From DATLZB01 sp035574175 (GTDB taxonomy: Bacteria > Pseudomonadota > Alphaproteobacteria > Rhizobiales > Hyphomicrobiaceae): 5,451 nt of DNA. The position numbers and the translations under genes were made by a program. The DNA is taken from NCBI GenBank assembly GCA_035574175.1, contig DATLZB010000043.1, forward strand, positions 1 to 5,451, read 5' to 3'. Below, one piece after another: positions 1 through 5,327 of this stretch. The notes beneath the pieces were generated by a model that was not told where the DNA came from, did not search any database, and saw nothing but the letters and a program-made list of their open reading frames with translations. Positions within the stretch are counted from its first letter, which is position 1. Every line of letters starts with the position of its first letter.

Positions 1-469
1 TGATCTTGTCGATGTTCTCCATGCCCTCCGTGACCTTGCCCCAGACGGTGTACTGCCGGTCGAGAAAACGCGCGTCGTCGAAGCAGATGAAGAACTGGCT
101 GTTGGCGCTGTTCGGATCAGGCGTGCGCGCCGCGCCGACGGTGCCGCGCACGTAGGGTGTCGGCGTGAACTCGGCCGGCAGCGGCCCATATTTGGAGCCG
201 CCGGCCCCGGTCCCGGTCGGATCGCCTGTCTGGGCCATGAAGCCGTCGATCACGCGATGGAACTTGAGGCCATTGTAAAAGCCCTCCTTGGCGAGCTGCT
301 TGATGCGAGCCACGTGCTTGGGAGCAAGGTCAGGTCTGAGCTCGATGGTCACCTTACCGGTCTTCAGCTCGAGAATGAGCGTGTTGGCGGGATCGGGCTT
401 CTGGGCCTCGACCTCCGCGGCAGGTACCAGACCGACAAAGGCGGCGAGCAGGATTTTGAACAGCCGCAT
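1..469 (-). CDS. ppiA: Exported cyclophilin-type peptidyl-prolyl cis-trans isomerase, 3' end missing
   Basis: This enzyme interconverts cis and trans peptide bonds before proline and probably assists protein folding in the periplasm. The first 156 residues are present and the reading frame stays open to the left edge, so only the C-terminus is lost. Residues 1-22 look like a signal peptide: basic start (MRLFK), hydrophobic core, and a V-E-A cleavage site before Q23. The cyclophilin fold follows: FHRVIDGFMAQTGD at 70-83, containing the catalytic Arg72 and the Phe77, Met78 and Gln80 equivalents, then NSQFFI at 123-128 and VWGKV at 142-146. The position matching the cyclosporin-contacting Trp of human cyclophilin A appears to be Phe135. 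The ATG at 469 has a GAGGAG ribosome site (core 479-484) at good spacing. It lies 86 bp downstream of coaD on the same strand and is probably cotranscribed with it. Family and export are clear. The symbol rests on the E. coli periplasmic homologue and is less certain. Confidence 0.93.
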   Translation of the reverse strand, partial: MRLFKILLAAFVGLVPAAEVEAQKPDPANTLILELKTGKVTIELRPDLAPKHVARIKQLAKEGFYNGLKFHRVIDGFMAQTGDPTGTGAGGSKYGPLPAEFTPTPYVRGTVGAARTPDPNSANSQFFICFDDARFLDRQYTVWGKVTEGMENIDKI

Positions 470-555
470 GGGCGAGCACTCCTCGTAACGGACTTGGTCA
501 GCGTGGCCGGCGTCGGCTTGCGTTCAGGATATGCGCCTTTGTTGCACGTGGGGGA

Positions 556-1062
556 TCAGCGTATGGCCGTCGCGGCCTTGGCCTTCAAGCGACGTGCGAC
601 CGCTGCCGAGACGAAGGGTGTCACATCGCCACCCATCTGCGCGATCTGGCGCACGAGGTTTGCCGCGATGTGCCGGACGCCCGGGCTCGCAGCCAGAAAC
701 ACGGTCTGGATCTGCGGCGCCATCTCGCTGTTCATGCCCGCCATCTGCATTTCATAGTCGAAATCCGTACCATCGCGCAGACCACGGATGATGATGGTCG
801 CACCATGCTCGCGGGCAGCCTCGACCGCCAAACCGTCGAAGGTGGTCACACGAATCTTGGCATCGCGCTTCCTGCCGAGCGCTTTCGTCTCACTCTCCAG
901 CATGGCAATGCGCTCCTCGACGCTGAACATCGGCACCTTGCCGTGGTGGACGCCGATGCCGATGACGAGCTCGTCGACGACATCGAGGGCGCGTGCGATG
1001 ATGTCGGTATGGCCGTGCGTGACGGGATCGAAGCTGCCGGAATAGAAGCCGATGTATGCCAT
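556..1062 (-). CDS. coaD: Phosphopantetheine adenylyltransferase (coenzyme A biosynthesis)
   Basis: CoaD transfers AMP from ATP to 4'-phosphopantetheine to give dephospho-CoA, the penultimate step of coenzyme A synthesis, in the cytoplasm. The 168 residues match the usual bacterial length. Visible motifs are GSFDP at 9-13, the nucleotidyltransferase T-x-G-H at 15-18 (Thr15, catalytic His18), Lys42 before PMF, IIRGLRDGTDFDYE at 91-104 (substrate- and ATP-contacting arginines 93 and 96), and the C-terminal LVRQIAQMGGDV stretch that closes over ATP. Position 8 is Ser where many homologues have Pro before GSFDP; this does not touch the catalytic residues. The ATG at 1062 is preceded by AGGACT (1071-1076) at 8 nt spacing. 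The cyclophilin gene follows on the same strand, an arrangement familiar in Hyphomicrobiales. Upstream is a LysE-type gene rather than the gyrA often found there in that group. No clear promoter could be read. Confidence 0.98.
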   Translation of the reverse strand: MAYIGFYSGSFDPVTHGHTDIIARALDVVDELVIGIGVHHGKVPMFSVEERIAMLESETKALGRKRDAKIRVTTFDGLAVEAAREHGATIIIRGLRDGTDFDYEMQMAGMNSEMAPQIQTVFLAASPGVRHIAANLVRQIAQMGGDVTPFVSAAVARRLKAKAATAIR

Positions 1063-1283
1063 GGGGCTTTAGTCCTAACCCGGACGCGCGGAGCGGACAA
1101 CCGCGGCCGCTGCTTTCACACGGGATTGATCGCTGCCTGAAAGCCAAGCCTGATAGGTGTGTAAGGCGCGGTCCGGCATTCTTGCTGTGGCAGGGAAGAG
1201 CGTATCGTGACTGTTCTTTGGAGTGCTCGCATCGCGGCCTCGTGCGCCCCGACGAGAGCATGAAATCGGCACAATGATTGCGG
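1063..1283. other. Non-coding gap between the LysE-family gene and coaD
   Basis: These 221 bp carry no open frame that resembles a known protein. The stretch should contain the coaD promoter, but no convincing -35/-10 pair is readable. A weak dyad, CTCGT (1239-1243) and ACGAG (1252-1256) with an 8-nt loop, lies just downstream of the exporter stop codon. It has no T-run, so I do not call it a terminator. Short GC-rich dyads near 1092-1111 look like chance in this composition. Confidence 0.5.
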
Positions 1284-1904
1284 CTAAGGCCGGCGGGCGG
1301 CGGCAAGTGCCAGTCCGCCAAGCAGCAGCAGACCGCCTGAGATGCTCTCCATGAGCCGCATCCGTCGGGCGGCAAACACGCCGCGAATACGGGCGAAGGC
1401 CAGGGTGGACAACAGGTCAGCAATGCTGATCACGGCGACGAAGGTCACGCCGAGCACCCAAAGCTGCGGCACGACCGGAGCACCGCTGTCCACAAACTGC
1501 GGTAGGAAGGCACCAAGGAAGAGCAGCACTTTCGGATTGCTGAGGCACACGGTCACAGCCTGCCCGAACCAGCGTCGGCCGCTCGCCGGCTGCACCGCAA
1601 AGTCCGTCGGCTCGCTGCGCCAAGCCCCGCGCAGGCGCTGCAGGCCGAGCCACACGAGGTAGATGGCGCCGATCCAACGCAGCCAGTCGAACCATTCCGA
1701 CACGAAGCTCATCAGCGACGACATGCCGAGCGCAGCCAGCGTCACCAGCACGGAAAGCCCCACAACATTGCCGGCGAGAGTCCACAACCCGGCCGCCAGG
1801 CCATAGGAGGCGACGTTGGCGAAGATCAGCGACATGTTGGGGCCCGGCGTCCAGGCCAACAACCAACAGGCCGCCACGAAGGCGATGAAGATTTCTGGGG
1901 ACAT
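1284..1904 (-). CDS. LysE/RhtB-family amino-acid exporter
   Basis: This is an inner-membrane exporter of the LysE/RhtB family, whose members expel amino acids such as lysine, threonine or homoserine lactone; the substrate here cannot be read from the sequence. The 206 residues are the family's normal length. Hydrophobic segments lie at about 4-24, 38-60, 66-91, 114-138, 143-168 and 187-203. The hallmark TPGPN sits at 19-23 in the first segment, YLVWLG at 82-87, and the conserved NPK at 123-125. The start is taken as the ATG at 1904, with GGAG (1915-1918) 10 nt upstream. This puts the protein start at MSPEIF, normal for the family. An upstream in-frame GTG at 1931 would add nine polar residues and lacks a good ribosome site. 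The gene is transcribed divergently from the aldo/keto reductase across 107 bp, which may allow joint control. Confidence 0.92.
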   Translation of the reverse strand: MSPEIFIAFVAACWLLAWTPGPNMSLIFANVASYGLAAGLWTLAGNVVGLSVLVTLAALGMSSLMSFVSEWFDWLRWIGAIYLVWLGLQRLRGAWRSEPTDFAVQPASGRRWFGQAVTVCLSNPKVLLFLGAFLPQFVDSGAPVVPQLWVLGVTFVAVISIADLLSTLAFARIRGVFAARRMRLMESISGGLLLLGGLALAAARRP

Positions 1905-1914
1905 GGGATGATGG

Positions 1915-1918
1915 CTCC
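1915..1918 (-). promoter_or_regulatory. Ribosome binding site favouring the ATG at 1904
   Basis: GGAG on the minus strand lies 10 nt before the ATG at 1904 and decides against the GTG at 1931 as the start of the LysE-family gene. Confidence 0.6.
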
Positions 1919-1953
1919 GAGATCTGGGCACCCTAGCGCAGGGTTAGGCATGC

Positions 1954-1970
1954 GCAAACGCGACATTTGC
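1954..1970. promoter_or_regulatory. Candidate operator dyad in the divergent control region
   Basis: GCAAA (1954-1958) and TTTGC (1966-1970) form an inverted repeat with a 7-nt spacer. The match widens to six of eight positions per half site when flanking bases (1951-1973) are included. It sits near the middle of the 107 bp between the divergent exporter and aldo/keto reductase genes, where a shared repressor or activator would be expected. No regulator gene is in the window. A five-base dyad can arise by chance, so this is a suggestion only. Confidence 0.3.
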
Positions 1971-1999
1971 CCGTAGCATGGAGGCGGCGCACCGCCCAT

Positions 2000-2003
2000 G
2001 GAG
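2000..2003 (+). promoter_or_regulatory. Ribosome binding site for the aldo/keto reductase
   Basis: GGAG lies 8 nt before the ATG at 2012. A second GGAG at 2007-2010 is only 1 nt from the ATG and too close to be used. This supports 2012 as the start rather than upstream in-frame codons such as the TTG at 1967. Confidence 0.6.
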
Positions 2004-2011
2004 TTTGGAGC

Positions 2012-2845
2012 ATGAAGACCGTCACTTTGGCGAGCGGCGAAAAAATCCCGGCCCTCGGCCTCGGCACCTGGCGCATGGGCGAGCGGGCGGGAGACCACGG
2101 AAGCGAGGTGCGCGCCCTTCGCACCGGCCTCGACCTCGGGCTCACGCTCATCGACACGGCTGAGATGTACGGGGAAGGCGGAGCCGAAGAGGTGGTCGCA
2201 GAGGCGATCACCGGCCGGCGCGGCGAAGTGTTTCTGGTCAGCAAGGTTTATCCGCACAACGCATCGAAAGCGGGGGCGATCGCCGCCTGCGAGCGGTCGC
2301 TCAAACGGCTCAAGACCGACCGGCTCGACCTCTATCTCCTGCACTGGCGTGGCTCGATCCCGCTTGCCGAGACGGTCGAAGCCTTCGAGCGGCTGAGGAA
2401 CGCTGGCAAGATCCGCTACTGGGGTGTCAGCAACTTCGACGTCGACGACATGCAGGAGCTCCTGAAGACTGTCGCGGGGAGTGCCTGTGCGGCCAACCAG
2501 GTGCTCTATCATCTGGGCGAGCGCGGCATCGAGTGGCAGCTTCTGCCCGACAGCCGGCGCCGTAAAATCGCAATCATGGCCTATTCCCCGCTCGGCCAAG
2601 GCCGCATCCTGCGAAATCGGACCCTCAGGGAGGTTGCAGCTCGCCGCGGCGTCGCACCGGCCGCCGTGGCGGTCGCCTGGACGCTGCGACAGAACAACGT
2701 CATCTCTATCCCGAAATCGGCGGACGAGGGACGCGTCCGCGAGCTTGCCAAAGCTCGCGACCTGGCTCTCGAAGAGTTGGATCTCGCAGCGCTGGACAAG
2801 GCCTTCCCGCCGCCCAGCGGCCCTTCGCGGCTCGCCTTCAATTGA
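2012..2845 (+). CDS. Aldo/keto reductase, YeaE-like (NADPH-dependent carbonyl reductase)
   Basis: This cytoplasmic, NADPH-dependent reductase of aldehydes and ketones is most like E. coli YeaE, which reduces methylglyoxal. Resemblance runs the whole length, including TAEMY, LVSKVYP, LDLYLLHW, WGVSN and CATNQVLYHLG-like blocks; that comparison is from memory of the E. coli sequence. The 277 residues fit a single TIM barrel. The catalytic tetrad is intact: Asp48, Tyr53, Lys78 and His111. The NADPH-binding IPKS is at 233-236. The C-terminus (LDKAF plus a proline-rich tail) is short, as in YeaE. The ATG at 2012 begins the natural first strand (MKTVTLASGEKIPALGLGTW). Codons before it, in the shared upstream region, do not look coding. 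Physiological substrate is unproven; carbonyl detoxification is the likeliest role. The divergent exporter may share its regulation. Confidence 0.95.
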   Translation: MKTVTLASGEKIPALGLGTWRMGERAGDHGSEVRALRTGLDLGLTLIDTAEMYGEGGAEEVVAEAITGRRGEVFLVSKVYPHNASKAGAIAACERSLKRLKTDRLDLYLLHWRGSIPLAETVEAFERLRNAGKIRYWGVSNFDVDDMQELLKTVAGSACAANQVLYHLGERGIEWQLLPDSRRRKIAIMAYSPLGQGRILRNRTLREVAARRGVAPAAVAVAWTLRQNNVISIPKSADEGRVRELAKARDLALEELDLAALDKAFPPPSGPSRLAFN

Positions 2846-2930
2846 CCGCCATCCATCCCGTCCATTCTCTCAACCGAACTGGGTGGGCGGACATGGATAC
2901 GCACCGGCCCAAGGGCTGTGACACATTTTT

Positions 2931-3130
2931 GACATGAACCGACGGGACGCTGATGGAGAAGGCTGGTGGAGCGGAGCCCGACGGGTCGGCCAAAGCGCCC
3001 TTGGAACGGTGAGGTTCTTAAACCCCGCCGCTCCCGAGGGAGCGGCGGACCTGCCTGAGGGGCTCCGCTCGCCGCCTTTGCCGCCTTAACAGGGCCGACT
3101 CGCAAGTCGCCTTCTCCGCGACGCCATGTC
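2931..3130. repeat. Nested imperfect palindrome of about 200 bp (possible MITE-like element or structured RNA)
   Basis: Three block pairs face each other in nested order. From outside in they are GACATG (2931-2936) with CATGTC (3125-3130), GGAGAAGGC (2955-2963) with GCCTTCTCC (3109-3117), and GAGCGGAGCCC (2969-2979) with GGGCTCCGCTC (3060-3070). At the centre is a perfect 11-bp hairpin (3025-3048). The two inner arm pairs (9 and 11 bp, no mismatch) and the hairpin are well beyond casual dyads; the outermost 6-bp pair could be chance. The right arm carries about 33 extra bases between its blocks, including the tandem GCCGCCTT pair and a small hairpin. An alternative pairing of 2982-2991 with 3093-3102 (10 bp, one G-U) would compete with the 11-bp arms. 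There is no transposase and no obvious target duplication. It could be a decayed non-autonomous element, a family repeat, or a transcribed structured RNA. Confidence 0.6.
3025..3048. repeat. Perfect 11-bp GC-rich hairpin
   Basis: CCGCCGCTCCC (3025-3035) and GGGAGCGGCGG (3038-3048) are exact reverse complements separated by GA; as RNA this gives a 10-bp stem with a CGAG tetraloop. Neither strand has a proper T-run after it (plus: ACCTGCC; minus: GGTTTAAG), so it is not a standard intrinsic terminator. It lies about 180 bp past the aldo/keto reductase stop codon. It could still slow polymerase or protect a transcript end, and it forms the core of the larger palindrome. Confidence 0.75.
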
Positions 3131-3213
3131 TGCTGGTGCCCGCGGGCGCGGGTGATAGAGCCTCGCCAAGTCTGCGGCTTTCATTCGCACGGGCGGCAGG
3201 GGGGCCCTCGCTC

Positions 3214-3876
3214 ATGACGATATCGCCCGAGGCCTGCGTGGCGACGCTGACGCAAAGCGTGAGGAACGCTCAGCGGCACGAGCAACCCTATCGGCACTGG
3301 TTCCTCAGTCGGTGTCTGCCAGAGGACGTCATAGAGGCGGTGCTGGGACTACCGTTCGAGGCACCAGATCTCGGTGGAGTTTCGGGTAAGCGGGAGCTTC
3401 ACAACGCCACGCGCAAGTATTTCGACGTCGCCAACAGGGCGAAGTTTCCCGTATGCGCTGCCATTGCGCAGGCGCTGCAGGAGCCGAGCTTGACGCGCGA
3501 GATCGAACGCATGTTCGCCACCAAGCTCGACGGTTCCTATCTCAGGATTGAGTACGCCCAGGACACCAACGGCTTCTGGCTCGAGCCGCACACCGATCTC
3601 GGGGTGAAGCTCTTCACCTGCCTTCTCTACCTTTCCAAGGTGCCGAGCCACGCTGACCTCGGCACCGATATCTACGACAAAGACAAGCGGCGGGTCGGGC
3701 GGTCCCCATTCCGATCGAATGGGGCGATGGTGTTCGTTCCCTCCGACATTACCTTTCACGGGTTCGAGCCCCGCCCGATCGAGGGCGTGCGCAAGTCGCT
3801 GGTCATCAACTACGTGACCGAGGCCTGGCGCGCCCGCGAGCAGCTCGCCTTTCCCGACCAGCCCATCTGCCACTGA
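3214..3876 (+). CDS. 2-oxoglutarate/Fe(II)-dependent oxygenase, substrate unknown
   Basis: This is a predicted cytoplasmic non-haem iron dioxygenase that would couple decarboxylation of 2-oxoglutarate to hydroxylation of a substrate I cannot identify. The 220 residues contain the iron triad His126-Thr-Asp128 (in LEPHTDLG) and His182 (in DITFHGFEP), with Arg193 placed to bind the 2-oxoglutarate carboxylate (VRKSLVINYV). The N-terminal PYRHWFLSRCLPED (25-38) and GKRELHNATRKYF (58-70) blocks resemble those of bacterial prolyl-hydroxylase-like oxygenases. No signal peptide or membrane segment is seen. The ATG at 3214 has AGGGGGG (3198-3204) 9 nt upstream. An upstream in-frame GTG at 3136 would add 26 residues that look non-coding. 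The gene stands alone, between the palindromic region and a convergent threonine dehydratase, so context gives no clue to its substrate. Confidence 0.9.
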   Translation: MTISPEACVATLTQSVRNAQRHEQPYRHWFLSRCLPEDVIEAVLGLPFEAPDLGGVSGKRELHNATRKYFDVANRAKFPVCAAIAQALQEPSLTREIERMFATKLDGSYLRIEYAQDTNGFWLEPHTDLGVKLFTCLLYLSKVPSHADLGTDIYDKDKRRVGRSPFRSNGAMVFVPSDITFHGFEPRPIEGVRKSLVINYVTEAWRAREQLAFPDQPICH

Positions 3877-3878
3877 GC

Positions 3879-3913
3879 CGAGCTGCTGTCTCTAGCGGTG
3901 AGTAGTCAGCTCG
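3879..3913. terminator. Weak inverted repeat between convergent genes
   Basis: CGAGCTG (3879-3885) and CAGCTCG (3907-3913) are exact reverse complements with a 21-nt loop. The pair starts just after the oxygenase stop and reaches into the last codons of the threonine dehydratase. Only 15 bp separate the two stop codons, so a shared bidirectional terminator would be expected here. The long loop and lack of T-runs make this a weak candidate. Confidence 0.2.
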
Positions 3914-5145
3914 ACGGCGAAGCCCGCTGCGCGGATACTGGCGACGGTCTCCTCCAGATGGCGGCGGTCGCGGGTCTCGACCACGATGCGCGCAAGCGTG
4001 CCCTTAGCGGGCAAGTCGGTGAACACCCGCTGATGCACCACCTCGATGATATTGGCCCCGGCCTCTCCGATCACCCGCGTCAGACGGGCGAGTTGACCTG
4101 GTCGGTCGGCGAGGTCGACGCAAAGTTCGCCGAGCCGACCGGCGCGCGCAAGCTCGCGGGTGAGCACGCCAGCGAGCAAGCGCGTGTCGATGTTGCCGCC
4201 GGTCAGCACAAGGCCGACCTTACAGCCACGGAAGCGCTCCGGCCGAGCGATAACGGCGGCAAGCCCCGCGGCCCCGGCACCCTCAACCACCGTTTTCTCG
4301 ATTTCGATCAGCAGGCTCACCGCTCGCTCGAGTTCGACCTCGCTCACAAGCAGTATCTCGTCGACATAGGCGCGTATCAGTCGCTCCGTGATGCGCCCGG
4401 GCGCCTTCACCGCGATACCCTCGGCCAGAGTATCGCCGCGCATCGGCAGGTTGCTGCCGTAGATGGCGTTGTACATCGACGGGTAAAGCTCGGCCTGGAC
4501 TCCCACGATGCGCATCGCGGGCTTCAACGCCTTGGCGGCGACAGCCATGCCGGAGATGAGCCCGCCGCCACCGATGGGAACGAGAAGGGTGTCGAGTGCG
4601 GGTACGGCTCTCAGCATCTCGAGCGCCACGGTGCCCTGCCCGGCAATGATCAGCGGATCATCGTAGGGATGGATGAGTGTCAATTCATGTTCGCGCCCGT
4701 AGTTGGCCGCGAAGTCCGCCGCTTCTTCAAGCGTAGTGCCGGCCACGATCACCTCGGCGCCGTGCTGGCGCGTGTTCTCGATCTTCACGAACGGCGTGCC
4801 TTCCGGCATGACGATGGTAGCTTTGATCCCCAAGCGGTGGGCGTGGTAGGCCACGCCCTGGGCGTGGTTACCGGCCGACATCGCAATGACGCCAGCAGTG
4901 CAGCGGTCGCGATCGAGGCTCATGAGCTTATGGAGCGCGCCGCGTTCCTTGAAAGAAGCGGTGAACTGCAGGTTCTCGAACTTGAGCCAGATTTCGGCTC
5001 CGAACAGGTTCGAGAGCGTTCGGCTCGCATCGAAATCCGTCTCGACCACGGCGCCGCGGATGACGTCGGCCGCGTGCTCGACATCGGCCAGTCGCACCTC
5101 GCTTCTAGAGGCTGGCGGGACCGTCGGCTCAATGTGCGCTGCCAT
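3892..5145 (-). CDS. ilvA: Threonine dehydratase (threonine ammonia-lyase) with C-terminal ACT domain
   Basis: This PLP enzyme deaminates L-threonine to 2-oxobutanoate and ammonia, feeding isoleucine synthesis or threonine breakdown. The 417 residues comprise a fold-type II PLP domain (about 15-325) and one ACT domain (about 338-415). Lys66 in FTASFKERGA is the PLP lysine. SAGNHAQG at 90-97 and GGGGL at 192-196 hold the cofactor phosphate and ring; EGAGAAG (288-294) and TGGNID (315-320) complete the site. A single ACT domain of this size fits the medium-length form often named ilvA in alphaproteobacteria, distinct from long E. coli IlvA and short, ACT-less TdcB. The ACT domain suggests control by an amino acid, unidentified here. 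Serine or hydroxyaspartate activity cannot be excluded. The ATG at 5145 is preferred because GAGGTG lies 9 nt upstream; an in-frame GTG at 5157 overlaps that site. It is divergent from the hydroxyacid dehydrogenase gene. Confidence 0.94.
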   Translation of the reverse strand: MAAHIEPTVPPASRSEVRLADVEHAADVIRGAVVETDFDASRTLSNLFGAEIWLKFENLQFTASFKERGALHKLMSLDRDRCTAGVIAMSAGNHAQGVAYHAHRLGIKATIVMPEGTPFVKIENTRQHGAEVIVAGTTLEEAADFAANYGREHELTLIHPYDDPLIIAGQGTVALEMLRAVPALDTLLVPIGGGGLISGMAVAAKALKPAMRIVGVQAELYPSMYNAIYGSNLPMRGDTLAEGIAVKAPGRITERLIRAYVDEILLVSEVELERAVSLLIEIEKTVVEGAGAAGLAAVIARPERFRGCKVGLVLTGGNIDTRLLAGVLTRELARAGRLGELCVDLADRPGQLARLTRVIGEAGANIIEVVHQRVFTDLPAKGTLARIVVETRDRRHLEETVASIRAAGFAVELTTHR

Positions 5146-5327
5146 GTCCGAGCCCACCTCTGCCGGGTTCCTCGTCTCTCTTTTTCAAACTTTAGCGCAA
5201 CGACGGAGAAACGCGAACCGAGCGCGCAGGGTGTCCACCGACCTCAATTGTGGCATAACGACGGACGGACCGGGGCCCGGGGCGGGCCGCACGCAATCGC
5301 TCGGGTGCAGCAAGTGGGAGATCAGTC
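5146..5327. other. Divergent control region of threonine dehydratase and hydroxyacid dehydrogenase
   Basis: These 182 bp should carry both promoters, but none could be assigned with confidence; CATAAC at 5254-5259 is a possible plus-strand -10 box without a good partner. AACGACGGA occurs twice in direct orientation (5199-5207 and 5257-5265), start points 58 bp apart. CCGGGGCCCGG at 5270-5280 is a near-perfect palindrome. A pyrimidine-rich run lies at 5171-5186. None of these matches an operator I recognise. Confidence 0.35.
5155..5160 (-). promoter_or_regulatory. Ribosome binding site deciding the threonine dehydratase start
   Basis: GAGGTG on the minus strand, a good match to the 16S rRNA 3' end, lies 9 nt before the ATG at 5145. 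The alternative GTG at 5157-5155 is inside this site, which argues against it. Confidence 0.65.

Larger units (their letters stand above)
2846..3213. other. 368 bp non-coding region rich in inverted repeats
   Basis: No credible gene is visible between the aldo/keto reductase and the oxygenase. The frames that stay open (for example minus strand across 2581-3105) give low-complexity Arg/Pro/Gly/Ser-rich translations without domains. The stretch holds TGACA direct repeats (2919-2934), a large nested palindrome (2931-3130) with a perfect hairpin (3025-3048), a tandem GCCGCCTT pair (3071-3078 and 3080-3087), a small CGACT/AGTCG hairpin (3096-3109) and a GCCCGCGGGC palindrome (3138-3147). It probably also contains the oxygenase promoter, which I could not pinpoint. 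Confidence 0.7.

Noticed and set aside
257..757. A 166-codon plus-strand open frame spanning the cyclophilin and the end of coaD.
   Set aside because: It is a shadow of two well-supported minus-strand genes and shows no domain.
670..1140. A 156-codon plus-strand open frame opposite coaD.
   Set aside because: It is antisense to coaD, which has every catalytic motif at canonical positions.
1075..1272. A 65-codon minus-strand open frame between the exporter and coaD, considered as a small gene or a gyrA remnant.
   Set aside because: The translation shows no recognisable similarity, there is no good ribosome site, and the composition fits non-coding GC-rich DNA.
1826..2599. A 257-codon minus-strand open frame opposite the aldo/keto reductase.
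   Set aside because: The plus-strand frame has a full catalytic tetrad and cofactor motif. The minus frame has no recognisable domain and runs into the exporter gene.
2953..3012. A 19-codon open frame (begins MEKAGGAEPDG) on the left arm of the palindrome, ending before the hairpin, like a leader peptide with attenuator.
   Set aside because: It has no run of control codons, no convincing ribosome site, and no structural gene immediately after the hairpin. Its codons are simply the arm sequence.
2581..3105. A 174-codon minus-strand open frame across the palindromic region.
   Set aside because: It overlaps the 3' end of the aldo/keto reductase, and its Arg/Ser/Pro-rich translation reflects the inverted repeats rather than a protein.
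2846..3213. Possible tRNA or insertion sequence in the repeat-rich gap.
   Set aside because: No cloverleaf with a T-arm GTTCGA-type loop could be drawn, no transposase fragment is present, and no target-site duplication was found around the palindrome.
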